Assembly: GCA_003244035.1 (NCBI GenBank)
Contig: QHBV01000058.1
Coordinates: 1-6,543, forward strand
Length of the DNA: 6,543 nt
From: Solirubrobacterales bacterium
Lineage (GTDB): Bacteria > Actinomycetota > Thermoleophilia > Solirubrobacterales > Solirubrobacteraceae
Reading direction: 5' to 3'
Shown: positions 1 to 5,550 of the stretch, piece by piece
Layout of the letters: every line of letters begins with the position of its first letter
How positions within the stretch are numbered: position 1 is the stretch's first letter
The notes under the pieces: model-generated
Databases searched by the model: none
Told to the model about the DNA's origin: nothing
The model's input: the letters and a program-made list of their open reading frames with translations, nothing else
Position numbers and translations under genes: made by a program

Positions 1-693
1 CTTCCCGATGAGTCCAAGCATGCACGGCTGGCGATGGGCGTCGTCCCCCAGCTGGATAATCTGGACGTCGAGCTCACCTGTCGTCAGATCCTCACCGTAT
101 TCGCACGGCTCTACCGGGTGCCCCGCGGCGAACGCCCCGCGGCGGTCGACCGAGCGCTGGCCATCGCCAACCTGCAGCCGCGCGCCGACACGATCGTGCG
201 CGAGTTGTCCGGCGGCATGCGGCGGCGCCTGCTGGTCGCCCGCGGGCTGATCCACCAGCCGCAGCTGGTGCTGCTCGACGAACCCACCGTGGGCCTGGAT
301 CCACAGGTCCGCCAGGAGCTGTGGACGCTGATCGACGGGCTGCGCGCGGGCGGGGTGACCGTGCTGATGTCAACGCACTACATCGAGGAGGCCGAGCGCC
401 TCGCCGACACCGTCGCGGTGATGTCGGCCGGCCAGATCATCGCTCGGGGCACCCCCGCCGAGCTGATTGCCCGCCACGCCGGGCGCGAGGTGCTGGAGGT
501 CTACGGGCCGCCGGACAAGCTGGCCGCGCTGGAGTCCCGAGCGCGCGAGAAGGGCTGGCAGCATCGCCGTAGCGGCCCGGCGGTCGCGCTGCTCGGCGCC
601 GAGCGGCTCGACGGCGAGGCGCCGGAGGGCGTGCGTCGCCCGGCCAATCTGGAGGATGCGTTCGTCGCTCTCACCGGACAGGAGATCGAGTGA
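1..693 (+). CDS. ABC-2 type exporter ATP-binding subunit, NodI/DrrA-like (5' truncated)
   Basis: This is the cytoplasmic ATPase subunit of an ABC exporter, cut by the window edge. The frame is open from base 1 (LPDESKHARLAMGVVPQLDN...) to TGA at 691-693, giving 230 residues. Counting from the window start, the Q-loop is GVVPQLDNLD (Gln17), the ABC signature LSGGM is at 69-73, Walker B with its catalytic Glu is LVLLDEPTVGLD (89-100, Glu94), and the H-loop is STHYIEEAE (His126). Walker A is not present because it lies upstream of the window; NodI/DrrA proteins are about 300 residues, so roughly 70-80 residues are missing. The VVPQxDNLD motif is characteristic of the NodI/DrrA branch, which exports drugs, lipo-oligosaccharides or other amphipathic molecules. 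The stop overlaps the permease start, so the two are translationally coupled. The substrate cannot be read from the sequence. Confidence 0.95.
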   Translation, partial: LPDESKHARLAMGVVPQLDNLDVELTCRQILTVFARLYRVPRGERPAAVDRALAIANLQPRADTIVRELSGGMRRRLLVARGLIHQPQLVLLDEPTVGLDPQVRQELWTLIDGLRAGGVTVLMSTHYIEEAERLADTVAVMSAGQIIARGTPAELIARHAGREVLEVYGPPDKLAALESRAREKGWQHRRSGPAVALLGAERLDGEAPEGVRRPANLEDAFVALTGQEIE

Positions 694-1472
694 GCACGAT
701 TCGCTCGCGACGGCTGGATCCGGCAGCGCTGGCCGGGGTGATGAGCCGCGACGTCGTACTCTTTCGCCGCTACTGGAAGGCGACCACGTTCTCCTCGGTG
801 GTGCAGCCGACGATCTACCTGCTGGCCTTTGGGCTGGGCTTCGGCTCGTTGGTCTCCCACATCGGGCACGTGAGCTATGTGCCGTACGTGGCCACCGGCG
901 TGGTCGCCACCGCGGTGCTGTTCTCCTCAGCGTTTCCCGGGATGTTCAACACGTTCATCCGCTGGCAGTTCCAGCGCACCTACGACGCGCTGCTGGCCGC
1001 CCCGGTCGACGTGGAGGAGCTGGTCACCGCCGAGATCCTGTGGATCTCGATCCGAGCCGGCGTCTACGGGTTGGCGCCGTTGATCGTCGGCTTCGCCTTT
1101 GGGCTCAAGCCCGAGCCCGGGATGCTGTTGGTCGTTCCCATCGGAATCGTCACCGGCTTCGGGTTTGCCGCCTTCGGGGTGCTGATCGCCGCCGTGGCCA
1201 AGACGATCGACAACTTCAACTACGTGACCAGCGCCGTGCTGACGCCCATGTTCCTGGTCGCGGGGACGTTCTTTCCGATCTCGTCGCTCCCGCACGGCCT
1301 GCGCACGATCGCGCAGTTCAACCCGCTATATCACTGCGTCGCGCTGGTGCGCGACGTGTCGCTGAACACGATCGTCACCACCGACCTGCTCCACGCCGCG
1401 GTGCTAGTCGTGTTCGCGGGCCTGATGTGGCGCCTGGCGGTGTGGCGGCTGGAGTCACGCCTCATCGACTGA
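690..1472 (+). CDS. ABC-2 type transporter permease, NodJ/DrrB-like
   Basis: Membrane subunit that partners the upstream ATPase; 260 residues, the usual size for NodJ/DrrB proteins. The GTG start overlaps the ATPase stop (GTGA) and has AGGAG at 680-684 with 5-nt spacing, which fixes the start. A basic N-terminus (about 1-30, ending LFRRYWK) is followed by about six hydrophobic segments near residues 36-55, 64-86, 117-138, 146-170, 180-200 and 235-252. The stretch from TPMFLVAGTFFPISSLP to NPLYHCVALVRDVSL (about 185-225) matches the conserved ABC-2 membrane signature. ABC-2 exporters normally work as a dimer of ATPases plus a dimer of permeases in the cytoplasmic membrane. The exported substrate is unknown. 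The gene looks intact, with codon use like its neighbours. Confidence 0.95.
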   Translation: MSTIRSRRLDPAALAGVMSRDVVLFRRYWKATTFSSVVQPTIYLLAFGLGFGSLVSHIGHVSYVPYVATGVVATAVLFSSAFPGMFNTFIRWQFQRTYDALLAAPVDVEELVTAEILWISIRAGVYGLAPLIVGFAFGLKPEPGMLLVVPIGIVTGFGFAAFGVLIAAVAKTIDNFNYVTSAVLTPMFLVAGTFFPISSLPHGLRTIAQFNPLYHCVALVRDVSLNTIVTTDLLHAAVLVVFAGLMWRLAVWRLESRLID

Positions 1473-1484
1473 CAGGCTGTGGGC

Positions 1485-2018
1485 ATGCACGAAGCGAGAA
1501 TCGACGACACCGAGACCGGCCGCCAGCCCGCCGACGACGGCTGGTTCATCCTCAACCTGGCGGAGATGGGATGGGACACAGTGCCCGGAGGCGGCACGTG
1601 GTCCGTATTCGAATCCCCGTCGGCGCCCTCGTCGATGCTCGGCATCGGCGTCCACATCCTGCAGCCGGGCGAGACGCCTGGCATGTACCACGCCGAGTCC
1701 GAACAGGAGGGGTTCCTGGTGCTCCGCGGCGAATGCATCGCCGTCGTGGAGGGCAAGGAACGACGGCTCAGGGAGTGGGACTACCTGCACTGCCCGCCAG
1801 GAACGAACCACATCACGGTCGGCGCCGGCGATGGACCGTGCGCGATCCTGATGGTGGGCACCCGCAGCCCGGATCATTCGATCCACTACCCGGTCGACCC
1901 GGTTGCCGCCCGCCACGGCGCTTCGGTCGATACGGCAACGAACTCGGCGCGAGAGGTCTATGCGGATCGGCCCCCGTTTCGCGCCGTGCCGTCTCCCTGG
2001 CCTGTGGGATCACCCTAG
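1485..2018 (+). CDS. Cupin-domain protein (single cupin_2 barrel)
   Basis: Small single-domain cupin, 177 residues from ATG 1485. The first cupin motif runs PGETPGMYHAESEQEGF then LVLRGE (about 62-84), with His69, Glu71, Glu73 and Glu75 as possible metal ligands. The second motif is DYLHCPPGTNHITVGAG (about 99-115) with His109. The N-terminus (MHEARIDDTETG, then GWFILNL) and the C-terminal tail (VDPVAARHGASV) resemble, from memory, a widespread uncharacterised actinobacterial cupin family, which supports the ATG over the GTG at 1479. The AGG at 1474-1476 also fits the ATG (8 nt) better than the GTG (2 nt). It starts 12 bp after the permease stop and is probably in the same transcript. No enzymatic activity can be assigned; cupins include dioxygenases, isomerases and ligand-binding proteins. 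Confidence 0.88.
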   Translation: MHEARIDDTETGRQPADDGWFILNLAEMGWDTVPGGGTWSVFESPSAPSSMLGIGVHILQPGETPGMYHAESEQEGFLVLRGECIAVVEGKERRLREWDYLHCPPGTNHITVGAGDGPCAILMVGTRSPDHSIHYPVDPVAARHGASVDTATNSAREVYADRPPFRAVPSPWPVGSP

Positions 2019-2020
2019 GC
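2000..2020 (+). terminator. Weak hairpin over the cupin stop codon
   Basis: An interrupted inverted repeat, GCCT-gt-GGG-atca-CCC-t-AGGC, covers the TAG at 2016-2018. No T-run follows. It lies where the exporter operon meets the convergent regulator gene, so a termination role is possible, but the internal bulge and lack of a U-tract make this weak. Confidence 0.22.
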
Positions 2021-2037
2021 GAAGCTGCTCCAGTCAG

Positions 2038-2103
2038 ATCTCGGCCGTGAGCGCGTGGTCATCCGCTGGCCGGGTCCCCGTCTCTCTCGTCGAAGGCCGA
2101 GAT
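2038..2103. repeat. 9-bp inverted repeat at the 3' end of the regulator gene
   Basis: ATCTCGGCC at 2038-2046 is the exact reverse complement of GGCCGAGAT at 2095-2103, with 48 bp between. One arm is in the convergent intergenic gap, the other inside the last codons of the GntR gene. It could fold as a long-loop hairpin in the regulator mRNA. It may also be chance in GC-rich DNA. Confidence 0.3.
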
Positions 2104-2814
2104 TGCGCCGGGGGCGGTGGTCGCCACGGTGGTGCGCAGGCGCTCCAGGGGGTGCTCGGGGTCCAGCGCGACTGCGACCAGCCGCGCCGTATTGACGTAG
2201 TGCACGGCGATCGCGTCAACCACAGCGTCGGCGTGGCCGCTCGCCGCGGCGTCGAGCATCGCCCGGTGCTCTCCGGCGCGCCGCGCCAGGTGGTGCCGCG
2301 AGGCGGCGCCGTACACGGCCCGGTAGCGCTCGGCATGGTCGAACAGCTCGGCGATGAGCGCGGCTGGGCGGGTACCTGCGCCGGCCACGAAGCGCTCGTG
2401 GAAGGCGCGGTGAGCCGGGCGGAACAGCGCCACCGAGTCGGCCGTTGCCAGGTGAGACATCTGGGCCATGAGGCCCTCGAGCTCGGCGATGTCCCCGCGG
2501 GTGAGCTGCGGAACGGTGATCCGCGCGGCGGCCGCCTCGAGCGCGATCCGCATCAGGTAGAGCTCCTCGGCGTCCCGCACCGATAGGCTGGCGACCTGAA
2601 CCCGTCGGTTGGGCTCGGCCAGCACCAAGCCCTCGTCCTGGAGCATCCGTACCGCCTCACGCAGCGGGGTGCGCCCCACCCCCAGGTCCCGCGCCAGCTC
2701 CGCCTGCGAGGTCGTGATCCCGGGTCGGATCTCGCTGAGCAGGATCGCGTCGCGCAGCTGGTCGTGCACCTGGGCGACGATGTCGCCGGCGCGGCTCCGG
2801 GTCTCGGTCTGCAT
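2059..2814 (-). CDS. GntR-family transcriptional regulator, FadR subfamily (FCD domain)
   Basis: DNA-binding regulator of 251 residues, typical for FadR-type GntR proteins. Residues about 10-75 form the winged helix-turn-helix: IVAQVHDQLRDAILLSEIRPG, then AELARDLGVGRTPLREAVR (the classic GntR recognition helix), then LQDEGLV and RVQVASL. Residues about 82-215 form the all-helical FCD effector domain. Likely metal or ligand histidines are His139 (in HRAFH), His183 (GEHRAML) and His205 (AVHYVNT). The Asp usually found four residues before the first FCD histidine appears as His135. The ATG at 2814 is preceded on the minus strand by GTGAGGGAGCAGC, a good ribosome-binding site. The effector is unknown; FCD regulators usually sense organic acids. 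It is divergent from the pore-like membrane protein and convergent with the cupin, so either neighbour could be a target besides itself. Confidence 0.93.
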   Translation of the reverse strand: MQTETRSRAGDIVAQVHDQLRDAILLSEIRPGITTSQAELARDLGVGRTPLREAVRMLQDEGLVLAEPNRRVQVASLSVRDAEELYLMRIALEAAAARITVPQLTRGDIAELEGLMAQMSHLATADSVALFRPAHRAFHERFVAGAGTRPAALIAELFDHAERYRAVYGAASRHHLARRAGEHRAMLDAAASGHADAVVDAIAVHYVNTARLVAVALDPEHPLERLRTTVATTAPGAISAFDERDGDPASG

Positions 2815-2850
2815 GCTGCTCCCTCACTTCTTAGATACAGTGATCCGAAG

Positions 2851-2879
2851 TCTATACAGAACGGCGGAATGGATGCGAA
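2851..2879 (-). promoter_or_regulatory. Predicted sigma70-like promoter of the GntR gene
   Basis: Read on the minus strand, TTCGCA (plus 2874-2879, 4/6 match to TTGACA) is followed by a 17-bp spacer and TATAGA (plus 2851-2856, 4/6 match to TATAAT). Transcription would begin near 2843 and give a leader of about 30 nt before the ATG at 2814. The patch is notably less GC-rich than its surroundings. Imperfect repeats around 2831-2858 (TTAGATACA and TCTATACA) overlap it and could be a regulator site, but I see no clean GntR-type operator. Confidence 0.35.
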
Positions 2880-2908
2880 TAGTGATCTCGTCGGGCATCC
2901 GGTCTCGC

Positions 2909-2922
2909 CGGTCGCGCGACCG
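2909..2922. promoter_or_regulatory. 14-bp perfect palindrome upstream of the pore-protein gene
   Basis: CGGTCGCGCGACCG is perfectly self-complementary and ends 13 bp before the ATG at 2936. It sits in the divergent region between the GntR gene and the membrane-protein gene, immediately 5' of that gene's presumed ribosome-binding region (TAGGTTGG, 2923-2930). A dimeric repressor site or an mRNA hairpin limiting ribosome access are both possible; neither is shown. Confidence 0.35.
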
Positions 2923-2935
2923 TAGGTTGGTCTGA

Positions 2936-4030
2936 ATGCTCATTGTCCGGATCGTCGTGGCGGCGCTCGCGCTCGCCGAGGTCTTGGCCGTGCTCCTCTC
3001 GGTGCTGCGCAGCGTGGTGCTCCCGCGCGCCGTGCCCACGCGGCTGGCCCGGCTGACCTTCCTCGTCGTCCGCGTCTCGCTGCTAGCGCGCCTGAGGGGC
3101 CGCACTGACTACGAGACGCGTGACCGCGTGCTGGCCCTGCAGGCGCCTCTGGGGCTGTTCGCCCAACTGCTCGTGTGGGCGCTGCTCATCTACCTCGGGT
3201 TCGCGGCGCTGTTCTGGGCGGTCGGGGACACGTCGCCCGGTGATCCCGTGGCCCGTGCGCTGGAGCTCTCGGGCTCCTCGATGCTCACGCTCGGCTTCGA
3301 CACGCCGAACGGCGTGCTCTCGGATTTCGTGGCCTTCTCCGCTGCCGGGGTGGGCCTCACCCTGCTGGCGCTCGTCATCACCTATCTGCCCAGCGTGTAC
3401 GGCGCGTTCTCGCGCCGGGAGGCGGTCATCGCCAAGCTCGTCGTGCGTGTCGGCAGCCCGCCGACGGGCGCCGCCCTGCTCGAGCGCAGCTGGAACCTGG
3501 GCCGCTTCGATCAGCTGGAGGAGGTCTGGGAGGGCTGGGAGGACTGGTTCATCGAGGTCTCCGAGTCGCACACCACGTTTCCGCAACTTGTCTTCTTCCG
3601 CTCGCCGCACCCGCGCAACCACTGGGTCCTGTCGGCCGAATGCGTGCTCGATGGGGCGGCGCTGCTGATGACCGCATGTGACGTCCTTCGCCAGTCACGC
3701 AGCGAGCTGTGCGTCGAGGCCGGCGTGGGCGCGCTGCTCGTCATGACCGAGTTCCTCGGTGTGCCCGATCGCCTGCCCGAGGAGGACGCCGAGATCGCCC
3801 TCCCGCAGGAGACGTTCGCCGCCGCCATCCGCCAGCTGGGCGAGGAGGGCGTCCCGCTGCGCGAGGACCAGGACGCGGCCTGGCGGGAGTTCCGCCAGAT
3901 CCGGGCCCGCTACGAGCCGCTGATCGCCGTCCTGGGCCGCATGACCGACGCCCCGCGCAGCGACTGGAGCTCGTGGTCAGCCAGCACCGCGCGTCACAAC
4001 CCGCCCCTGTTTCGCCTCGGCAAGCGCTGA
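2936..4030 (+). CDS. Ion-channel-like membrane protein with degenerate pore loop
   Basis: 364-residue protein with an N-terminal membrane part and a soluble C-terminal half. Hydrophobic segments lie at about 5-27, 73-97 and 131-155. Between the last two is a re-entrant-looking stretch, ALELSGSSMLTLGFDTPNG (about 108-126), that resembles a K+ channel pore helix and filter. The filter position reads T118-L-G-F-D122 where true channels have TVGYGD or TIGFGD, so the second filter glycine is missing. The arrangement (helix, pore loop, helix) is that of two-TM channels with an extra N-terminal helix. Residues about 160-340 are helical and acidic, with conserved-looking LVFFRSPHP and LDGAALLMTACD stretches that I recall from uncharacterised actinobacterial membrane proteins annotated as channel-like. 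The ATG at 2936 has only a weak AGGTTGG upstream. Ion conduction is inference; hypothetical membrane protein is the safe call. Confidence 0.82.
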   Translation: MLIVRIVVAALALAEVLAVLLSVLRSVVLPRAVPTRLARLTFLVVRVSLLARLRGRTDYETRDRVLALQAPLGLFAQLLVWALLIYLGFAALFWAVGDTSPGDPVARALELSGSSMLTLGFDTPNGVLSDFVAFSAAGVGLTLLALVITYLPSVYGAFSRREAVIAKLVVRVGSPPTGAALLERSWNLGRFDQLEEVWEGWEDWFIEVSESHTTFPQLVFFRSPHPRNHWVLSAECVLDGAALLMTACDVLRQSRSELCVEAGVGALLVMTEFLGVPDRLPEEDAEIALPQETFAAAIRQLGEEGVPLREDQDAAWREFRQIRARYEPLIAVLGRMTDAPRSDWSSWSASTARHNPPLFRLGKR

Positions 4031-4164
4031 ACCTGCATGTGCCTGACAGTCGCTCAAGCGGCTCGACATGCCCGAGACGACGCAGGTCTACCGCCGAGCG
4101 CACGGCGACCTCGCAACCGACTGACACGGGATTGGCCAGAGACCATCCGGGTAGCCATCACTGA

Positions 4165-4548
4165 GTGGATCGGCCTTTCGCAGATACTCTGGTCCTCGAT
4201 GTTGCAGGTGACAAGAGCGCGCCTGGCATCGTTCGCGAGGCGCTGCGTACGATCGACGCGATCAGCCACGTGATCGACGACGCGCTGCTGGTCGCCAGCG
4301 AACTGGTCGGCAACGTGCTGCGTCAACCGGGCCGTGTGGCCGAGACCCAGCTTCACGTACGCGCGAGCGTGGATGAGCACGGGCTGCTGATCTCCGTGCA
4401 CGCGCCGGTCATCGCCAATGCGGGTGCGTACCAGGATGGCAGCGGGCAAGGTGACCTGGGGCTGCAGATCGTTGAGCGGCTTGCCGAACGCTGGGACATC
4501 ACGCACGACGATCGATATCGGGCGTGGGCACGGCTCACGCTCGAGTGA
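4165..4548 (+). CDS. HATPase_c (GHKL) domain protein, RsbW/anti-sigma-factor-like
   Basis: 127 residues, a stand-alone GHKL ATPase fold like the serine kinases and anti-sigma factors of the RsbW family. The N-box is recognisable as DDALLVASELVGNVLRQ (39-53; Glu46, Asn50). The G2 region is GSGQGDLGLQIVERLAERW (92-110). The G1 box is poor: ISVHAPVIANAG (76-87) has Ala80 where an Asp that contacts adenine is expected, so ATP binding or kinase activity may be lost. The GTG at 4165 follows an in-frame TGA (4162-4164) and is the only good start; no Shine-Dalgarno sequence is visible. Such proteins usually sequester a sigma factor and are released by a STAS-domain antagonist; a decayed STAS gene lies 225 bp downstream. 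Function as an anti-sigma factor is inference from fold and context. Confidence 0.75.
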   Translation: MDRPFADTLVLDVAGDKSAPGIVREALRTIDAISHVIDDALLVASELVGNVLRQPGRVAETQLHVRASVDEHGLLISVHAPVIANAGAYQDGSGQGDLGLQIVERLAERWDITHDDRYRAWARLTLE

Positions 4549-4773
4549 CCAGCTTTTCGAGAGCGGGTCGATGTCACCGGCGGGGGCGCAGTCGAACATT
4601 ACCTCTCGGTCGCCGGCTTCTGGCGATTGTGGCCGAGGGGCTGCGGGCTTCACCATTGGCAGTAGGACTTTCGCAGTCGCAGGCTGCCCGAGGGAACCAT
4701 CAGCGTTGTCGAAGTCAGATGATCTGATGCCTCTGCGCGCGCGAACCCACACACCCACTCATGTTGACACCCT
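4549..4773. other. Non-coding stretch with no recognisable gene
   Basis: Between the HATPase gene and the STAS remnant, open frames exist in several phases but none gives a protein-like sequence or a start with a ribosome-binding site. The stretch is slightly less GC-rich than the genes around it. It contains a small palindrome (4715-4727) and a TTGACA hexamer at 4764-4769 with no matching -10 element downstream. Confidence 0.5.
4715..4727. promoter_or_regulatory. Small palindrome TCAGAT-G-ATCTGA
   Basis: Perfect 6-bp arms around one central G, in the non-coding stretch 47 bp upstream of the STAS remnant. The loop is too small for a hairpin, so if functional it would be a protein-binding site. 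No known operator is recognised. Confidence 0.2.
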
Positions 4774-4921
4774 GTGACCGAGCAGGCGCCGCGTGGGACC
4801 CAGTTGCCTGGTCCGTACGAGATCCAGCGGGTGGCCGACGAGCACGGGATCACGCTGCGCATGCGAGGACATGGATCTTCAGCCCGCAACGCGGACGTCA
4901 GACGTGCACCCGTCGCTCCGC
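4774..4921 (+). pseudogene. Frameshifted remnant of a STAS-domain (anti-sigma antagonist-like) gene
   Basis: From GTG 4774 the frame reads VTEQAPRGTQLPGPYEIQRV, then ADEHGITLRMRG. This looks like the first two strands of a STAS domain (pattern: FEI-x-R...GVxxLRLxGELDLATA). The expected GELDLATA continuation appears one frame over, from 4865: EDMDLQPATRTSDVHPSLR. A frameshift near 4864-4868 therefore splits the fragment. After about 4921 no STAS-like sequence continues, so the rest of the domain, including its usual phosphorylatable serine, is gone. Intact STAS proteins are about 100-120 residues. STAS proteins act as anti-anti-sigma factors by binding RsbW-like HATPases, and one lies just upstream. 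The first frame runs on into the methyltransferase frame, which could mislead a gene finder into a 255-residue fusion. The assignment is by pattern recognition only. Confidence 0.45.
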
Positions 4922-4980
4922 GTCCCCTCCTCTCCCTCCGGAGCCGGCGATGTCAAGCCAACTGCCAGACTCACGCTTCG

Positions 4981-5541
4981 GTGGACGGCCCGGCGCGAGA
5001 GACATGGAACGCGCGCTACCGCGAGCGCGGCACGGAGCCGGGGCCGCCATCGGAGTGGTTGGTGAGCAACGCGGCGCTGCTCGAAGGAACGCGCGCGCTG
5101 GACCTGGCCTGCGGGACGGGCCGCAACAGCCTGTTCCTGGCGGCCCGGGGCTTCACGGTCAACGCCTTGGACATCTCCGAGGTGGCGGTCCAAGCGCTCC
5201 GGGGGACGCCGGGCGTGCACGCGCACGTCGCCGACCTGGAGCGCGAGCCGCTCCCCCGCGACGCCTACGACGTCATCGTGCTCATCAACTACCTGCAACG
5301 TGACCTGTTCGCACCGGTGGCGGCCGCGCTGGCCCCCCGCGGGATCGTGATCGCCGAGACGGTCACCCGCGCGCACGCCGACGAGTTGAGGCGGGCGTTC
5401 GATCGGCGCTTCCTGCTCGAGCCCGGCGAGCTGCGCCGTGCCTTCCCCGGCTTGGCGGTGCGCCGCTGCGAGGAGGGCCTGGTGCAACGTGCCGGACGAC
5501 CACGCGCCGTGGCCAGCATTGTGGCCCAGCGCCCGAGTTAG
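4981..5541 (+). CDS. Class I SAM-dependent methyltransferase (TehB-like)
   Basis: Rossmann-fold methyltransferase of 186 residues from GTG 4981. The N-terminus RETWNARYRERG followed by PPSEWLV is a common opening of this family. Motif I, ALDLACGTGRNSLFLAARG, is at about 39-57 and binds SAM. Motif II, ALDISEVAV, is at 62-70 with acidic Asp64. DAYDVIVLINYLQRDLF (about 94-110) and APRGIVIAETVT (118-129) are the later strands. The tail FLLEPGELRRAFPGL is also typical. The frame is open back to GTG 4774, but those 69 extra residues include the STAS remnant and a basic stretch unlike the family, so I reject the longer form. No ribosome-binding site precedes 4981. The ATG with a good site (4950) is in another frame. 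TehB-type homologues are often labelled tellurite resistance, but the substrate here is unknown. It lies 9 bp before the TrmO gene, probably one transcript. Confidence 0.85.
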   Translation: MDGPARETWNARYRERGTEPGPPSEWLVSNAALLEGTRALDLACGTGRNSLFLAARGFTVNALDISEVAVQALRGTPGVHAHVADLEREPLPRDAYDVIVLINYLQRDLFAPVAAALAPRGIVIAETVTRAHADELRRAFDRRFLLEPGELRRAFPGLAVRRCEEGLVQRAGRPRAVASIVAQRPS

Positions 5542-5550
5542 CATCGCGGA

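Noticed and set aside
467..2050. Long plus-strand open frame of 527 codons across the ATPase, permease and cupin genes
   Set aside because: Its translation is Arg/Ala/Gly-rich without motifs and it overlaps three well-supported genes in another frame; high GC content removes stops.
1903..2586. Plus-strand open frame of 227 codons
   Set aside because: Antisense to the recognisable GntR/FCD gene; no domain pattern.
4031..4164. Gap between the pore protein and HATPase genes, checked for a small gene, terminator or tRNA
   Set aside because: No convincing start with ribosome-binding site, no stable hairpin and no tRNA-like fold was found.
4774..4980. N-terminal 69-residue extension of the methyltransferase
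   Set aside because: It is unlike the family, contains the STAS-like remnant and a basic low-complexity stretch; the methyltransferase fold begins near 4996.
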